64,000 nt of DNA from an uncultured Sphingomonas sp. (GCF_913774285.1 NZ_CAJYHX010000021.1:1-64000), one strand, 5' to 3'; numbered from the stretch's first letter, positions 10,303 through 19,934 are shown. The notes: generated by a model not told the origin, from the letters alone. Numbers and translations: made by a program.

Positions 10303-12390
10303 TCAGGCGAGCGTGCGGACCTTGGGCTCGCGGTCCCAATAGCGCTGCTTGGCGGCCTTGACGAAGCCGGCCAGATCGGTGACGCCCTCGTCGGGCTCCA
10401 CGCCCGCCTTGTCGAGCAGCGGCTGGGCGGCGGCGTTGGCGCCGATCGCCTTGAGGTGGCCGAACGCGTCCATCACCCACTGCACCGCGGCGCCTTCCTT
10501 GACGAGCTTGGCGGCGGCCTCGTCGGAGAGGATCACCGCGCAGGCGTCCACCGTGACCGAGGGCTGGCCGAACAGCTGGGCGTCGGCAGCGATCTTCGAC
10601 CCGTCCGAGAGCGGTACCTTGCCCACCTTGGGCGCGATCGTCATCGCATTGCCGCCCGCCGCCCTGATCGCGTCCTTCAGCGCGGCGAGCTCGCCCGCAT
10701 CGGTGCCATCGGCGATAAGGATGCCGACGGTCTTGCCCTCCAGCGTGTGCACCTCGCGCGGACCGCGGATGATCCGCAACGCCGGCGACGGCTCCATGTC
10801 GAGCACTGGGGCCGCCGTGGGCGCTGCCTCGGGCAGGTCCATGGCGAGGCCATCGGCGACGCGCTGCGCCAGCGTCTCGTCGACATTGCGCAGGTTCGCC
10901 ATCATCTGGGTGCGGATATGCTCGAGGCTGACCTTGGACAACTCGAACACCAGCGCCGAGGCGATATGGGCCTGCTCGACGGGGTCCATCGAGCGGAAGA
11001 ACAGCCGCGCCTGGCTGTAATGGTCGGCGAAGCTCTCGGGGCGGATGCGGAGCTTTTGGCCCTGCTCTTCCGCCGGGAAGGTATTGTAGCCCTTTTCCGG
11101 ATCCTCGCGCGCGCCGCCTTCCTCGCCCGCCTTGGCGAGGCTGTTGGGCTCGTAATTGGCACGGCCCTTGGGCACCGCCATCTGCATATGGCCGTCGCGC
11201 TGCTGGTTCATGAAGGGGCAGCCCGCCGCTTCGGCGCGCCCCTTGGCGGCGTTGATCGGCAGCTGGTGGAAATTGACCGAGCCGAGGCGCGACAGCTGGG
11301 TGTCGGTATAGCTGAACAGCCGGCCCTGGAGCAGCGGATCGTTGCTGAAGCCGATGCCGGGGACGACATGGCTGGGCACGAACGCCGCCTGTTCGGTTTC
11401 GGCGAAGAAATTGTCGGGATAGCGATCGAGCACCATTCGGCCGACGATGCGTACCGGCAGCACTTCCTCGGGGATCAGCTTGGTCGCATCGAGCACGTCA
11501 TAGGGCTGCGCGTTGGCGAATTCCTCGTCGAACAGCTGTACGCCCAGCTCCCATTCCGGATAGTCGCCCCGCTGGATCCGCTCGAACAGGTCGCGGCGCT
11601 GGAAATCGGGGTCGGCACCGGCGATCTTCACCGTCTCGTCCCAGATCGTCGAGGCGAGGCCGGCCTTGGGCTTCCAGTGGAACTTGACGAAGGTGCTTTT
11701 TCCTTCCGCATTGATGAAGCGGAAGGTGTGGATGCCGAAGCCCTCCATCGTGGCGAAGCTGCGCGGCAGCGTGCGGTCCGACATCGCCCACATCACCATG
11801 TGCGTCGATTCGGGCATCAGGCTGATGAAGTCCCAGAAAGTATCGTGCGCGGTCGCCGCTTGGGGATAGCCGCGATCGGCTTCCATCTTGGCGGCGTGGA
11901 TCAGGTCGGGGAACTTGATCGCGTCCTGGATGAAGAAGACGGGGATGTTGTTGCCGACCAGATCCCAATTGCCCTCGCGGGTGTAGAACTTGACCGCAAA
12001 GCCGCGCACGTCGCGCGGGGTGTCGACTGACCCTGCGCCGCCGGCGACCGTGGAGAAGCGGACGAACACCTCGGTGCGCTGGCCCTTTTTCTGGAACAGG
12101 TCGGCCACGGTGACGTCGGCCAGGCTGTCGGTGCATTCGAAATAGCCGTGCGCGGCCGAGCCGCGGGCGTGGACGATGCGCTCCGGGATGCGCTCGTGAT
12201 CGAAATGGTTCATCTTCTCGCGGAAGATTTCGTCCTCGATCAGCACCGGGCCGCGCGCGCCCGCCTTTAGCTGGTTTTGATTATCGCTGATGGGCGTGCC
12301 GTGGTTGGTAGTGAGCACCGGGTGCTCGGCATCGGTCACCTGATGGGTTTCGCCCCCGGCGGGGGCGTTGCGGCTGTTATGATCGGTCAT
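10303..12390 (-). CDS. katE: Large-subunit catalase HPII
   Basis: This 695-residue clade 2 catalase dismutates hydrogen peroxide. The haem-domain motifs are the distal histidine segment RIVHARG, and the proximal tyrosine signature RLFSYTDTQ. After about residue 550 comes the extra flavodoxin/DJ-1-like domain that only large-subunit catalases have ([11 protein letters not shown] onward). Of two in-frame ATGs I choose 12390 because GAGGA stands 6 bases before it; an ATG five codons further up lacks this. I looked for an EcfG promoter (GGAAC-N16/17-CGTT) upstream and did not find one. It probably is a single-gene transcript. Confidence 0.96.
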   Translation of the reverse strand: MTDHNSRNAPAGGETHQVTDAEHPVLTTNHGTPISDNQNQLKAGARGPVLIEDEIFREKMNHFDHERIPERIVHARGSAAHGYFECTDSLADVTVADLFQKKGQRTEVFVRFSTVAGGAGSVDTPRDVRGFAVKFYTREGNWDLVGNNIPVFFIQDAIKFPDLIHAAKMEADRGYPQAATAHDTFWDFISLMPESTHMVMWAMSDRTLPRSFATMEGFGIHTFRFINAEGKSTFVKFHWKPKAGLASTIWDETVKIAGADPDFQRRDLFERIQRGDYPEWELGVQLFDEEFANAQPYDVLDATKLIPEEVLPVRIVGRMVLDRYPDNFFAETEQAAFVPSHVVPGIGFSNDPLLQGRLFSYTDTQLSRLGSVNFHQLPINAAKGRAEAAGCPFMNQQRDGHMQMAVPKGRANYEPNSLAKAGEEGGAREDPEKGYNTFPAEEQGQKLRIRPESFADHYSQARLFFRSMDPVEQAHIASALVFELSKVSLEHIRTQMMANLRNVDETLAQRVADGLAMDLPEAAPTAAPVLDMEPSPALRIIRGPREVHTLEGKTVGILIADGTDAGELAALKDAIRAAGGNAMTIAPKVGKVPLSDGSKIAADAQLFGQPSVTVDACAVILSDEAAAKLVKEGAAVQWVMDAFGHLKAIGANAAAQPLLDKAGVEPDEGVTDLAGFVKAAKQRYWDREPKVRTLA

Positions 12391-12432
12391 GGGGAATCCT
12401 CGCAAACGTGCGAAGACTGAACGAGCCGTGGA

Positions 12433-12801
12433 TCAGGCAGTTGCGCTAGGTTTGTGATCTATGTCGATTTCGGTCGCGGCGGAGGCGCCAGCCGCCGCAA
12501 CGGCGATCAGCACCCGGAGCGCCGGTTCGTCGCCGGAAGCGACTGCGCCCAGGCAGACATAGCGACCGCGCCGCCCCTCGCCCCGCAGCAATCCCGCCGG
12601 ATCGGGCAACGCGGCGCCTTCTGCGAAGTGCAGCAGCAGGTTGGGCGGATCGACGACCAGTCGCAATACCGCCGTGCTAGCGCCGGAGGTCGTGTAGAGG
12701 AGCGTTTGCCCAATCCCGCGGGCCGCATCCCGCTCTACCGCCTCGGGCCATGCCGATCGCAGCAAGGCCCGGGCAGCAGCGAGGCGGACGGTAAGGTCCA
12801 T
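12433..12801 (-). CDS. DUF1801-like small protein
   Basis: A 122-residue cytosolic protein. The segment [20 protein letters not shown] followed by a G-R-R-G-R-Y-V stretch resembles the core of the DUF1801/YdhG group, in which a hydrophobic strand is followed by a G-x-x-LPDP-x-x-LL-x-G loop and a basic strand; this family has no established biochemical function. The length is close to the family norm. The gene sits between katE and recA on the same strand, 42 bases before katE and after a 55-base gap from recA, without a clear ribosome-binding site. Assignment rests on the one motif. Confidence 0.65.
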   Translation of the reverse strand: MDLTVRLAAARALLRSAWPEAVERDAARGIGQTLLYTTSGASTAVLRLVVDPPNLLLHFAEGAALPDPAGLLRGEGRRGRYVCLGAVASGDEPALRVLIAVAAAGASAATEIDIDHKPSATA

Positions 12802-12856
12802 AGGGGACGCGGCATCGCACGTCCCCGCAGGCTCCGCCGCCTTGGAAGTTACCCGA

Positions 12857-13927
12857 TCAAATATCGTCGTCGGGCTCCGGGCCGGCCATCAGGCCCTCGG
12901 CAACCTGCTCGGTACGCCCGCGGATCGCGGCTTCCAGCCGGTTGCAGACCTCCGGGTTCTCGCGCAGGAAATTCTTCGAATTCTCACGACCCTGACCGAT
13001 GCGGATGCTGTCATAGCTGAACCAGGCGCCCGACTTCTCGACCAGCCCGGCCTTCACGCCGAGATCGAGGATCTCGCCGATCTTCGAGATGCCCTCGCCG
13101 TACATGATGTCGAATTCGACCTGCTTGAACGGCGGCGCCACCTTGTTCTTCACCACCTTGACGCGCGTCGCGTTGCCGATGATTTCGTCGCGGTCCTTGA
13201 TCTGCCCGGTGCGGCGGATATCGAGGCGGACCGAGGCGTAGAATTTCAGCGCGTTGCCGCCCGTCGTCGTCTCCGGGTTGCCGTACATCACGCCGATCTT
13301 CATGCGAAGCTGGTTGATGAAGATCACCATGCAGCGTGAGCGGCTGATCGAGCCGGTGAGCTTGCGCAGGCTCTGCGACATCAGGCGCGCCTGGAGACCG
13401 ACATGGCTGTCGCCCATCTCGCCTTCGATTTCGGCGCGCGGCACCAGGGCCGCGACCGAGTCGACCACCAGCACGTCGATCGCGTTCGAGCGGACCAGCG
13501 TATCGGTGATTTCCAGCGCCTGCTCGCCGGTATCGGGCTGCGAGACGATCAGTTCGTCGATATTGACGCCCAGCTTCTTGGCATAGACCGGGTCGAGCGC
13601 GTGTTCTGCGTCGACGAACGCGGCCACGCCGCCATTCTTCTGCGCCTCGGCGATCACGTGCAGCGCCAGTGTCGTCTTGCCCGAGCTTTCCGGACCATAG
13701 ACTTCGATCACGCGGCCGCGCGGCAGACCGCCGACGCCGAGCGCGATGTCGAGCCCCAGCGAGCCGGTGGAGATCGCCTCGACCTGCATCGTCTCCTTGG
13801 AGCCCAGCCGCATGGCCGAGCCCTTGCCGAAGGCGCGGTCGATCTGCGCGAGGGCGGCGTCGAGCGCCTTCTGCTTGTCCGTGGGATTGGCCATATTGCC
13901 GTCGATCACCTTGAGAGATGCTGCCAT
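12857..13927 (-). CDS. recA: Recombinase RecA
   Basis: The 356-residue strand-exchange protein and LexA co-protease. The Walker A motif GPESSGKT is at residues 78-85, the Walker B region [12 protein letters not shown] and the L1/L2 DNA-binding loops follow, and the C-terminus is acidic, as usual. The N-terminus is a few residues longer than in E. coli, as in other Alphaproteobacteria. Regulation can be read directly: an SOS box overlaps the -35 of a well-formed promoter about 55-90 bases upstream. A MOSC-domain gene is divergent across the same control region. Confidence 0.98.
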   Translation of the reverse strand: MAASLKVIDGNMANPTDKQKALDAALAQIDRAFGKGSAMRLGSKETMQVEAISTGSLGLDIALGVGGLPRGRVIEVYGPESSGKTTLALHVIAEAQKNGGVAAFVDAEHALDPVYAKKLGVNIDELIVSQPDTGEQALEITDTLVRSNAIDVLVVDSVAALVPRAEIEGEMGDSHVGLQARLMSQSLRKLTGSISRSRCMVIFINQLRMKIGVMYGNPETTTGGNALKFYASVRLDIRRTGQIKDRDEIIGNATRVKVVKNKVAPPFKQVEFDIMYGEGISKIGEILDLGVKAGLVEKSGAWFSYDSIRIGQGRENSKNFLRENPEVCNRLEAAIRGRTEQVAEGLMAGPEPDDDI

Positions 13928-13981
13928 TGGGAAGCCCCGTCGCTAGAGGGTTTGCACGCCACGTTCAACTGTGTTGGAAAT

Positions 13982-14010
13982 TATGTATCACTTTTGTTCC
14001 GTGAGAACAA
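13982..14010 (-). promoter_or_regulatory. recA promoter
   Basis: On the minus strand a -35 TTGTTC (14010-14005), a 17-base spacer and a -10 TACATA (13987-13982) form a sigma-70-type promoter. The expected transcript would begin near 13975 with a leader of about 48 bases before the recA ATG. Confidence 0.75.
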
Positions 14011-14019
14011 GAGCGGAAC
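14005..14019 (-). promoter_or_regulatory. SOS (LexA) box of recA
   Basis: The minus strand reads GTTCCGCTCTTGTTC, an exact GTTC-N7-GTTC direct repeat, which is the established LexA-binding motif of Alphaproteobacteria. Its last TTC overlaps the -35 element of the recA promoter, so bound LexA would block RNA polymerase. Confidence 0.9.
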
Positions 14020-14066
14020 ACACGCGAAAATTTGCAGCGGTGCGTCGGGCTGGCTAGCGATGCAGG

Positions 14067-14786
14067 ATGACCATGATCGTCGGCCATGTATCGGCCCTTT
14101 CGCGCTTTCCGGTGAAGTCCATGGCGGGCGAGAGCCTGTCGGTTGCGGAGGTCGACTGGCAGGGCATTGAGGGCGACCGTCAGTACGCGTTCGTACGCGC
14201 GGCAAACGGCACGCGCTTTCCGTGGCTTACCGCGCGCGAAGTCCCGGGCATGGTTCTCCACCGCGCCCGCTTTGCCGATCCAGCCGCGCCGAAGATGAGC
14301 GCAATTGATATCGAGGTACCCGATGGCGGTATCCGCTCGCTGCACGATGCCGGCCTGCACGCCCATCTCGCCGAGGCGGCGCGCGAACCGGTGTCGTTGA
14401 TCCAGGTGGCGCGCGGCGTCTACGATTCCATGCCGATCTCGCTCCAGACCAGCGCCGGGCACCGCGCGCTGGAGACCGCGCATGGTGGCCGTATCGATCC
14501 GCGCCGCTTCCGCATCAACGTGACGATTGAAAGCGAGCTGCTGCCCGAGCATTGGCAGGGCCTGCGCCTCGCCTTTGGCGACCCGAGCGAGGACGGCGCG
14601 ATCGTGCAGTGCGCCGATCCGATCCAGCGCTGCGTGCTGGTCACGATCGACCCGGACACCGGCGCCAAGGACCCGACGATCCTGCGTACCGTCGCCCAGC
14701 GCTTCGTCGCCTGCTACGGGCTCTACTCAGCGCCGGCGCGGCCGGGACTGATCCGCGTCGGCGATCCGGTGCGCATCCTCGCCTGA
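14067..14786 (+). CDS. MOSC domain protein
   Basis: The protein of about 239 residues joins an N-terminal MOSC beta-barrel part (residues about 5-80, opening with SRFPVKSMAGE) to a C-terminal MOSC domain with the conserved cysteine/arginine region QRCVLVTIDPDTG near residue 190. Such proteins are molybdenum-cofactor sulfurase C-terminal relatives, related to YcbX/MARC enzymes that reduce N-hydroxylated compounds; the actual reaction here is unknown. Two ATGs are possible (14067 and 14073); the second has a better-placed CAGG. The gene is divergent from recA and its start is 48 bases from the SOS box, so weak SOS influence is possible but not shown. Confidence 0.85.
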   Translation: MTMIVGHVSALSRFPVKSMAGESLSVAEVDWQGIEGDRQYAFVRAANGTRFPWLTAREVPGMVLHRARFADPAAPKMSAIDIEVPDGGIRSLHDAGLHAHLAEAAREPVSLIQVARGVYDSMPISLQTSAGHRALETAHGGRIDPRRFRINVTIESELLPEHWQGLRLAFGDPSEDGAIVQCADPIQRCVLVTIDPDTGAKDPTILRTVAQRFVACYGLYSAPARPGLIRVGDPVRILA

Positions 14787-14789
14787 AGC

Positions 14790-14809
14790 GGAGGGGCCGG
14801 AGCCCCTCC
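14790..14809. terminator. Bidirectional hairpin between convergent genes
   Basis: An 8-bp perfect stem (GGAGGGGC / GCCCCTCC) with loop CGGA lies between the ends of the MOSC gene and the S9 peptidase gene, which face each other. Confidence 0.6.
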
Positions 14810-14817
14810 CCCAGCCG

Positions 14818-16863
14818 TTACTTCCCCGCCTTGCCCGTCCACTGGTCCATCCAGCCGAGCACCTCGGCATACCATTGCAGCGAGTTCTTCGGCTTGAGCA
14901 CCCAGTGGTTCTCATCCGGGAAGACGAGCAGCTTGGACGGGATCTCGCGGCGCTGGAGCGCGGTGAAGGCGGCCAGTCCCTGCGTATAAGGAATGCGGAA
15001 ATCCTTCTCGCTGGTGATCACCAACTGCGGGGTCTTCCACGCGCTGACGTAATTGATCGGGTTCCAGCGCTCGAACGCGGAGGGGTCCTCGAAATAGGCC
15101 TTGCCGCCATGTTCCCACTCGTCGAACCACAGCTCCTCGGTCTCGTACGCCATGGCGCGGGCGTCGAACACGCCGTCATGCTGGACGATGCACTTGAAGC
15201 GATCGGGCCACTGGCCCTCGATCCAGTTCATCATATAGCCGCCATAGGAGGCGCCGAGCGCGCAGGCCTTGTCGCCGTCGAGGAAGGCGAAGCGATCGGT
15301 CGCGGCGCGCAGGCCCTTCTTCAGGTCCTCGAGCGGTCCGCCGCCCCAATTGTTGCGGATCGCATCGGTGAAGGCCTGGCCGTACCCGGTCGATCCGTGG
15401 AAATCGACCGCGACCACGGCATAGCCCGCGCCCGCGAACACCGCCGGGTTCCAGCGATAGGACCAGCTATTGCCCATGCTGCCCTGCGGCCCGCCATGGA
15501 CGATGAACGCGATCGGCGCCTTCGCCCCCGCCGCCAGCCCGGCCGGCTTGGCGACATAGCCCCAGACGGTGTCGCCATTGGCGCCGTTGAAGCTGTAGCG
15601 GGTCACCTCGGGCATCGAAATGCCGGCCAGCTTCTCGGCGTTCACCGCCGTCAGCCGCGTGCTCTTCTTGCCCTTGAGCCAGTAGAAATCGTCGGGCGCG
15701 GTGAGGCTGTTCATCGCATAGACGAGCCCGCCCCTGGTCGGCACCACCGCCGAGACGCTGCCCTTCTCGGTCAACCGCTCGACCTTGCCCGCCAGCGATA
15801 CGGCGAAGACCGGCTCTTCCTGCACGTCCTGTGCGGTGACGTAGATCGTCTTCGAATCCGCCCCCCAGGCGATCGAGGCGACCGAGCGATCCCACCCGGC
15901 GGTCAGCGCGCGGACGTCGCCGGTGGCTAGGTTGCGAAGCATCAGCACCTGGCGATCGGCCTCATAGCCCGGTCGCGCCATCGCGAACCAGGCGAGCCAC
16001 TTCCCGTCGGGCGACGGCGTCGGGAGATTGTCCATGCCGCCATTGCCCTTGGTGAGGTTCACCGGCGCCGACGAGCCATCCGCGGGTGCGGCGAAGATGT
16101 CGAGATTGGTCGAGAGCGATTCGATCCGCCCGGCCTCGCGCAGCGCGAAATAGACGGTCTTGCCATCGGCACTCCAGGCGACTTCCTCGCCGCCGCCCGA
16201 GGGCTTGGAGGGCGTGTCGCCGATCAGTCCGCCCTCGATCGCGACGCCGTCGCCGGTCGCGCCCTGCGGACCAAAGGGCAGCACGAACAGCTGCGAACGG
16301 GTGCCGTCCGCCCATGTGTCCCAATGGCGCACGAATAGCTGCTGGTAGACGCGGCCTGACCCGGCGTTCGGATCCTTCTTTTCCATCGCCGGGGTGATCG
16401 TCGGAGCACCCGGCTTGCGATCGGCCCAGACGAGCAGCTTGGAGGCGTCCGGCGAGACCTTAAAGCCGCTGAAGCCGCCCTGGATATGGGTCAGCTGGGT
16501 CGGCGTGCCGCCGGTGATCGAGACCGACCACACCGCGTCCTCGCCGCCCTTGTCCGACTGGAACCACACGGTCTTGCCATCGGCGGAGAATTGCGGGGCG
16601 GTTTCGTTGACCAGCGGCTCGGCGACCAGCTTCTCGGGCTTGGCACCCTTGACGGTCAGGTCGAGCCGCCACAGGTCGTAGCGGCCCTTGTTGGTGGCAA
16701 GGTCGGTCTCGCGCTGCTGCCAGACGAGCCAGTGCCCGTCAGGCGACACGGCGGGCGCGCCCACGCGGGAGAGGCCGACGACGTCCTGGATGGTGAGGTC
16801 ACGCGCCGAGACAGGCGCAGCGATGGCGGCGAGCGCGACGCTCGCGACGAGGAACTGCTTCAT
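14818..16863 (-). CDS. Secreted S9 family prolyl oligopeptidase
   Basis: This 681-residue exported serine peptidase begins with a signal peptide (MKQFLVASVALAAIAAPVSA). A seven-bladed beta-propeller with TolB/WD-like repeats (DGKTVWF, DGKWLAW) occupies roughly residues 30-420, and the alpha/beta-hydrolase domain carries the triad: nucleophile in GASYGGYM near residue 536, Asp in SEKDFRIPY and His in DENHWVL close to the C-terminus. It is of the acylaminoacyl/dipeptidyl peptidase type (S9C-like). I start it at the ATG at 16863 because the signal peptide begins there; an in-frame ATG 12 codons earlier would bury it. It probably scavenges peptides in the periplasm. Confidence 0.93.
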   Translation of the reverse strand: MKQFLVASVALAAIAAPVSARDLTIQDVVGLSRVGAPAVSPDGHWLVWQQRETDLATNKGRYDLWRLDLTVKGAKPEKLVAEPLVNETAPQFSADGKTVWFQSDKGGEDAVWSVSITGGTPTQLTHIQGGFSGFKVSPDASKLLVWADRKPGAPTITPAMEKKDPNAGSGRVYQQLFVRHWDTWADGTRSQLFVLPFGPQGATGDGVAIEGGLIGDTPSKPSGGGEEVAWSADGKTVYFALREAGRIESLSTNLDIFAAPADGSSAPVNLTKGNGGMDNLPTPSPDGKWLAWFAMARPGYEADRQVLMLRNLATGDVRALTAGWDRSVASIAWGADSKTIYVTAQDVQEEPVFAVSLAGKVERLTEKGSVSAVVPTRGGLVYAMNSLTAPDDFYWLKGKKSTRLTAVNAEKLAGISMPEVTRYSFNGANGDTVWGYVAKPAGLAAGAKAPIAFIVHGGPQGSMGNSWSYRWNPAVFAGAGYAVVAVDFHGSTGYGQAFTDAIRNNWGGGPLEDLKKGLRAATDRFAFLDGDKACALGASYGGYMMNWIEGQWPDRFKCIVQHDGVFDARAMAYETEELWFDEWEHGGKAYFEDPSAFERWNPINYVSAWKTPQLVITSEKDFRIPYTQGLAAFTALQRREIPSKLLVFPDENHWVLKPKNSLQWYAEVLGWMDQWTGKAGK

Positions 16864-16915
16864 GGCGGCACGATAGCCGGAAGGTAACGCCGGATACAAT
16901 GTCCGGACGCGCGGC

Positions 16916-17377
16916 TCAGCGGCTGCCGGTGATCCGGGCGATCTCGCGCGCGACGATCTGCTCGACGAGCTGCGGCAGATTCTGGTCCAGCCAGTCGCGC
17001 AGCATCGGCTTGAGCATCTCGCGCACTAGACCCTCGAGCGTGTCCGATCCCGGCACCTGCGGCTTGACGATCAGCCGCGACAGCGCCTCCAGCTTCTCGC
17101 GGCTGGCCTCAGCCACGCGATCGGAAAGGATCGGGTCGACCGGAGCTGCGACCGGCCCGGGCGCTTCCGCAATCGGCTCGTGCAGCTCGAGCACATCCTC
17201 GTGCGGAGGATCGACCAGCGCTTCCTCCTGCGCAGGCTCGACCTCGGGTTCATGAACCGCCCGCAACGGGCGACCGCGGGCGAACGCGCCGGGTTCGTCA
17301 TCGGCGATGATCCGTTTGATCGATGCGAGGATTTCCTCCATCGACGGCTCGCTGCTGGCAGTCCCCATCGCGTCCAT
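16916..17377 (-). CDS. popZ: PopZ-type polar organising protein (DUF2497)
   Basis: A 153-residue protein with the two conserved ends of the PopZ/DUF2497 family: the N-terminal helix SMEEILASIKRIIADDEPG and a C-terminal helical block (LVREMLKPMLRDWLDQNLP, then LVEQIVAREIARI). The middle is an acidic, proline-containing linker (residues about 35-90). In Caulobacter, PopZ condenses at cell poles and anchors the ParB-bound centromere and cell-cycle kinases; the same role here is inferred. It is slightly shorter than the Caulobacter protein because of a shorter linker. It lies 28 bases after the TolC-family gene and could share its transcript. Confidence 0.85.
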   Translation of the reverse strand: MDAMGTASSEPSMEEILASIKRIIADDEPGAFARGRPLRAVHEPEVEPAQEEALVDPPHEDVLELHEPIAEAPGPVAAPVDPILSDRVAEASREKLEALSRLIVKPQVPGSDTLEGLVREMLKPMLRDWLDQNLPQLVEQIVAREIARITGSR

Positions 17378-17405
17378 CCTGGCGTTCGAGTGCGAACCCC
17401 CTCAA

Positions 17406-18959
17406 TCAGGGATTGGGGCGGTCGCTGTCAACCGGACGCTGGAGCGTCGGGTCAAGCGGCGCGCCAATCACTTCGGCGCCCTGCGCCGGTGTGCTGCGGG
17501 TGCTGGTGGCCACCGGCTGGGGCGCCTTGTCGTCGCGCCAGTCGTTGATACGATTGCGCACCCGAGTGTAATTCACCGCCGGATCGTAGAGCAACCGGCT
17601 GTCGAAGTTCAGGTCCTTGGCCTGCGCGCGCCCCATTGCGGCAAGCAGGCTGAACCCGGCGACATAGGCGTCGCGCTCGGCCGTGACATACTGGACCTGC
17701 GCGTTGAGCAGTTCCTGCTCGGCGTTAAGGATGTCCAGAATGGTCCGGGTACCGACGCTGTTCTCGGCACGCACGCCCTCCAGGCTGAGCTGGTTGGCCT
17801 GCACCGCCGTGCGTGACGATTCGATCACCCGCAGCGCCGCCTGATAGCTGGCATAGGCCGAGCGTGCCTGGGCAATCACGCCGCGTTCGGTGAGCGTCAC
17901 GGTCTCAATCGCGGCGCCTTCGCGTGCTTGCGCCTGGCGGACCTGCGCCGCCGGACGGCCGCCCTGGAACAGCGGCAGAGAAACCTGCACCCCGACGGTG
18001 GCGGTGGTCGCCGTGGGGGTGAGGCCGGAGCGCCGGCCGATGTCGCCCACGGAACCGAGATAGTTGAGGTAGGTGCCGCCCGCGCCGAGGCTCACCTGCG
18101 GCAGGCGCCCCGCCTTCGCGACGCGGGTGTCATAGCGCGACGCGTCGCGGGCGAGCTGCGCGGCTTCGAGGAACGGATTGTTGGCGAGTGCCACCTGCTC
18201 GGCGGTCTGCACGTCCTGCGGCATATTGGGCAGCGCCGGCGGCGGCGCAAGCACGCCCGGCGGCGTGCCGACGACCTGAATATAGGTCTCGCGGCTGCCG
18301 ATCAGCTGGGCCTCGGCGCTGCGCAGCTGCGACTGGGCAAGCGCAAGGCGCGCCTCCGACTGGGCGACGTCGGTGCGGGTGAGGTCACCTACCTGGAAAC
18401 GGTCGCGGGTGGCCTGCAGGTTGACCTCGAGAACGTGAACGTTTTCCTGGTTGAGGCGGACGATCGATTCGTCGCGAATGACGTTGAGATAAGCGGTTAC
18501 CGTCTGAGTAAAGATGTCCGCCTCGGTGCCACGCAGATTCGCGCGGCCGGCATTCACCCGAACCTCGGCGGCACGCACCGAGTTGCGGATGCTGCCGCCA
18601 CTGTAGATCGGCTGCGACAGGTTGAGCCCCACCTGCGCTTGGCGCGACGGCGTCAGCGCGGTTGCATTGGTGTTGTATAGGCTGTCGTTCGCTGCGCCGT
18701 TGGCGCTGAGGCCGGGCAGCCCCTGCGATCGCGCGATCGGAACATTCTCGTCGTTGGCGCGCTGGTTCGCGCGCTGCGCCTGGATGTCGGGATTGGTTGC
18801 GTAAGCTTGAGCCAGCGCATCCTGCAGCGTCGTCGTCGGCGCAGCCGTCTTGGCGCCGGGAGCCGGCACGTCCTGACGGCCGCTCGGCGCGGTCTGGGCG
18901 AACGCAGGCGCCCCGAGGGAAACGAGGCTCACACCAATGAGCAAAATGTTCAGTCGCAT
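17406..18959 (-). CDS. TolC family outer membrane channel
   Basis: The 517-residue protein is a TolC-type trans-periplasmic channel subunit used by type I secretion and RND efflux. A signal peptide (MRLNILLIGVSLVSLGAPAFAQ) is followed by two repeated outer-membrane efflux halves: long heptad-rich helices, with typical segments LAQAYATNPDIQAQRANQRA in the first half and the second beginning near residue 290. The start at 18959 is fixed by the signal peptide. The upstream Pcm-type gene ends 17 bases before, and popZ follows, so the three likely form one unit; the pcm-tolC pairing recurs in Alphaproteobacteria. No pump genes are nearby, so it probably serves several exporters. Confidence 0.93.
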   Translation of the reverse strand: MRLNILLIGVSLVSLGAPAFAQTAPSGRQDVPAPGAKTAAPTTTLQDALAQAYATNPDIQAQRANQRANDENVPIARSQGLPGLSANGAANDSLYNTNATALTPSRQAQVGLNLSQPIYSGGSIRNSVRAAEVRVNAGRANLRGTEADIFTQTVTAYLNVIRDESIVRLNQENVHVLEVNLQATRDRFQVGDLTRTDVAQSEARLALAQSQLRSAEAQLIGSRETYIQVVGTPPGVLAPPPALPNMPQDVQTAEQVALANNPFLEAAQLARDASRYDTRVAKAGRLPQVSLGAGGTYLNYLGSVGDIGRRSGLTPTATTATVGVQVSLPLFQGGRPAAQVRQAQAREGAAIETVTLTERGVIAQARSAYASYQAALRVIESSRTAVQANQLSLEGVRAENSVGTRTILDILNAEQELLNAQVQYVTAERDAYVAGFSLLAAMGRAQAKDLNFDSRLLYDPAVNYTRVRNRINDWRDDKAPQPVATSTRSTPAQGAEVIGAPLDPTLQRPVDSDRPNP

Positions 18960-18976
18960 GAGCCCCGCTTTTAAGG

Positions 18977-19663
18977 TTAAAAGGTAAATTTTCTCGGCTT
19001 TTCGAAGCCCGGCAGCGTTGCCACTTCGATGTCCAGGAAGTCCGCCAGACCGAAGCCCCCCTCGGTACGGCGGCCGAGCGCCAGCCGCGTCACGCCGCGG
19101 TCGATCACGCCCGTCACGATGCGGCCGCCGACCTTGACCTGGTCGACGATCGACTGCGGCAGTTCCTCGACGGCACCGTCGATCACGATCAGGTCGTACG
19201 GCGCGCGCGCGGCCCAGCCGGCGTTGAGCGGGCCCTGGACCAGCTCGACATTCGCAGCACCGGCGAGCCCGCCGCGCGCGATCGCGACCAGCGCCGGCTC
19301 TTCCTCGAGCGCCACGACTGAGGAGACCAGCGACGAGAGCAGCGCCGCGGCATATCCACCGGCCGCGCCGACCAGCAGGACTTGGTCGCTCGGCTGCAGC
19401 TCCGCTTCGGTCAGCAGCCGGCCGGTCGCCAGCGGCGAATCGTGGCGGCGGCCATTGCCGAGCGGCAGCAGCGTGTCGCGATAGGCGAGTGCGCGCTGCT
19501 CCGGCGGCAGGAACACTTCGCGGGGGACTTGCGACATCGCCGTCACCACGCGAGGATCGTTCACTGCGTTGGTACGCAGCTGGCTCGCCACCATGGCGTG
19601 GCGCATCGCTTCGAAACGGGGCGCTTCGAGGGGCGCAGGGTCGACCATAAGGGCCATCATCAC
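18977..19663 (-). CDS. Protein-L-isoaspartate O-methyltransferase family protein
   Basis: A 228-residue SAM-dependent methyltransferase of the Pcm family. The N-terminal region MRHAMVASQLRTNAVNDPRV and the following VPREVFLPPEQ are characteristic, then the SAM site is LLVGAAGGYAAALLS near residue 97 and VIDGAVEELP further on. In typical Pcm the SAM motif is E-I-G-T-G-S-G-Y; here it reads LVGAAGGY, so activity on isoaspartate is uncertain. Several closely spaced ATGs (19663, 19657, 19648) are possible. It is the first gene ahead of the TolC-family gene. A GCACAAC palindrome lies just upstream. Confidence 0.85.
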   Translation of the reverse strand: MMMALMVDPAPLEAPRFEAMRHAMVASQLRTNAVNDPRVVTAMSQVPREVFLPPEQRALAYRDTLLPLGNGRRHDSPLATGRLLTEAELQPSDQVLLVGAAGGYAAALLSSLVSSVVALEEEPALVAIARGGLAGAANVELVQGPLNAGWAARAPYDLIVIDGAVEELPQSIVDQVKVGGRIVTGVIDRGVTRLALGRRTEGGFGLADFLDIEVATLPGFEKPRKFTF

Positions 19664-19673
19664 TCCGCTTGTC

Positions 19674-19694
19674 GCACAACCGTATTAGTTGTGC
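19674..19694. promoter_or_regulatory. Palindrome upstream of the Pcm-tolC operon
   Basis: Seven-base arms GCACAAC and GTTGTGC flank CGTATTA, 11 bases upstream of the first gene of the operon. On the coding (minus) strand the centre contains TAATAC, which could serve as a -10. It may be an operator or a leader hairpin. Confidence 0.45.
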
Positions 19695-19824
19695 AATACA
19701 CTTGTTGCTGTCCCGAGGCTTCTATCGCGGAGTACGGGGCTCGCCAAGCGAGTGCGACGTTATTTTGAAACTCTGTTGACAGAGACCCACCCGCGGAGGC
19801 ATTGGCCCCGCCTCACCTCCGGAT

Positions 19825-19898
19825 GGCCCGATGGCGGAATGGTGACGCAGCGGACTGCAAATCCGTATATGCCGGTTCGATTCCGGCTCGGGCCTCCA
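19825..19898 (+). tRNA. tRNA-Cys (GCA)
   Basis: A 74-base tRNA with encoded CCA. The acceptor arms GGCCCGA and TCGGGCC pair fully, the anticodon stem GCGGA/TCCGT encloses loop CTGCAAA with anticodon GCA at 19857-19859, and the T arm GCCGGTTCGATTCCGGC is canonical. A perfect -35-like TTGACA lies at 19776-19781 but no convincing -10 follows. cysS, encoding the matching synthetase, is 1.25 kb downstream on the same strand. Confidence 0.97.
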
Positions 19899-19934
19899 CC
19901 GGCGCCAGGCGCGCGCTTCTCCACTTCGCAGATA

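Noticed and set aside
12390..12432. Looked for an EcfG promoter before katE
   Set aside because: A CGTTT is present but no GGAAC at 16-17 bases; not reported.
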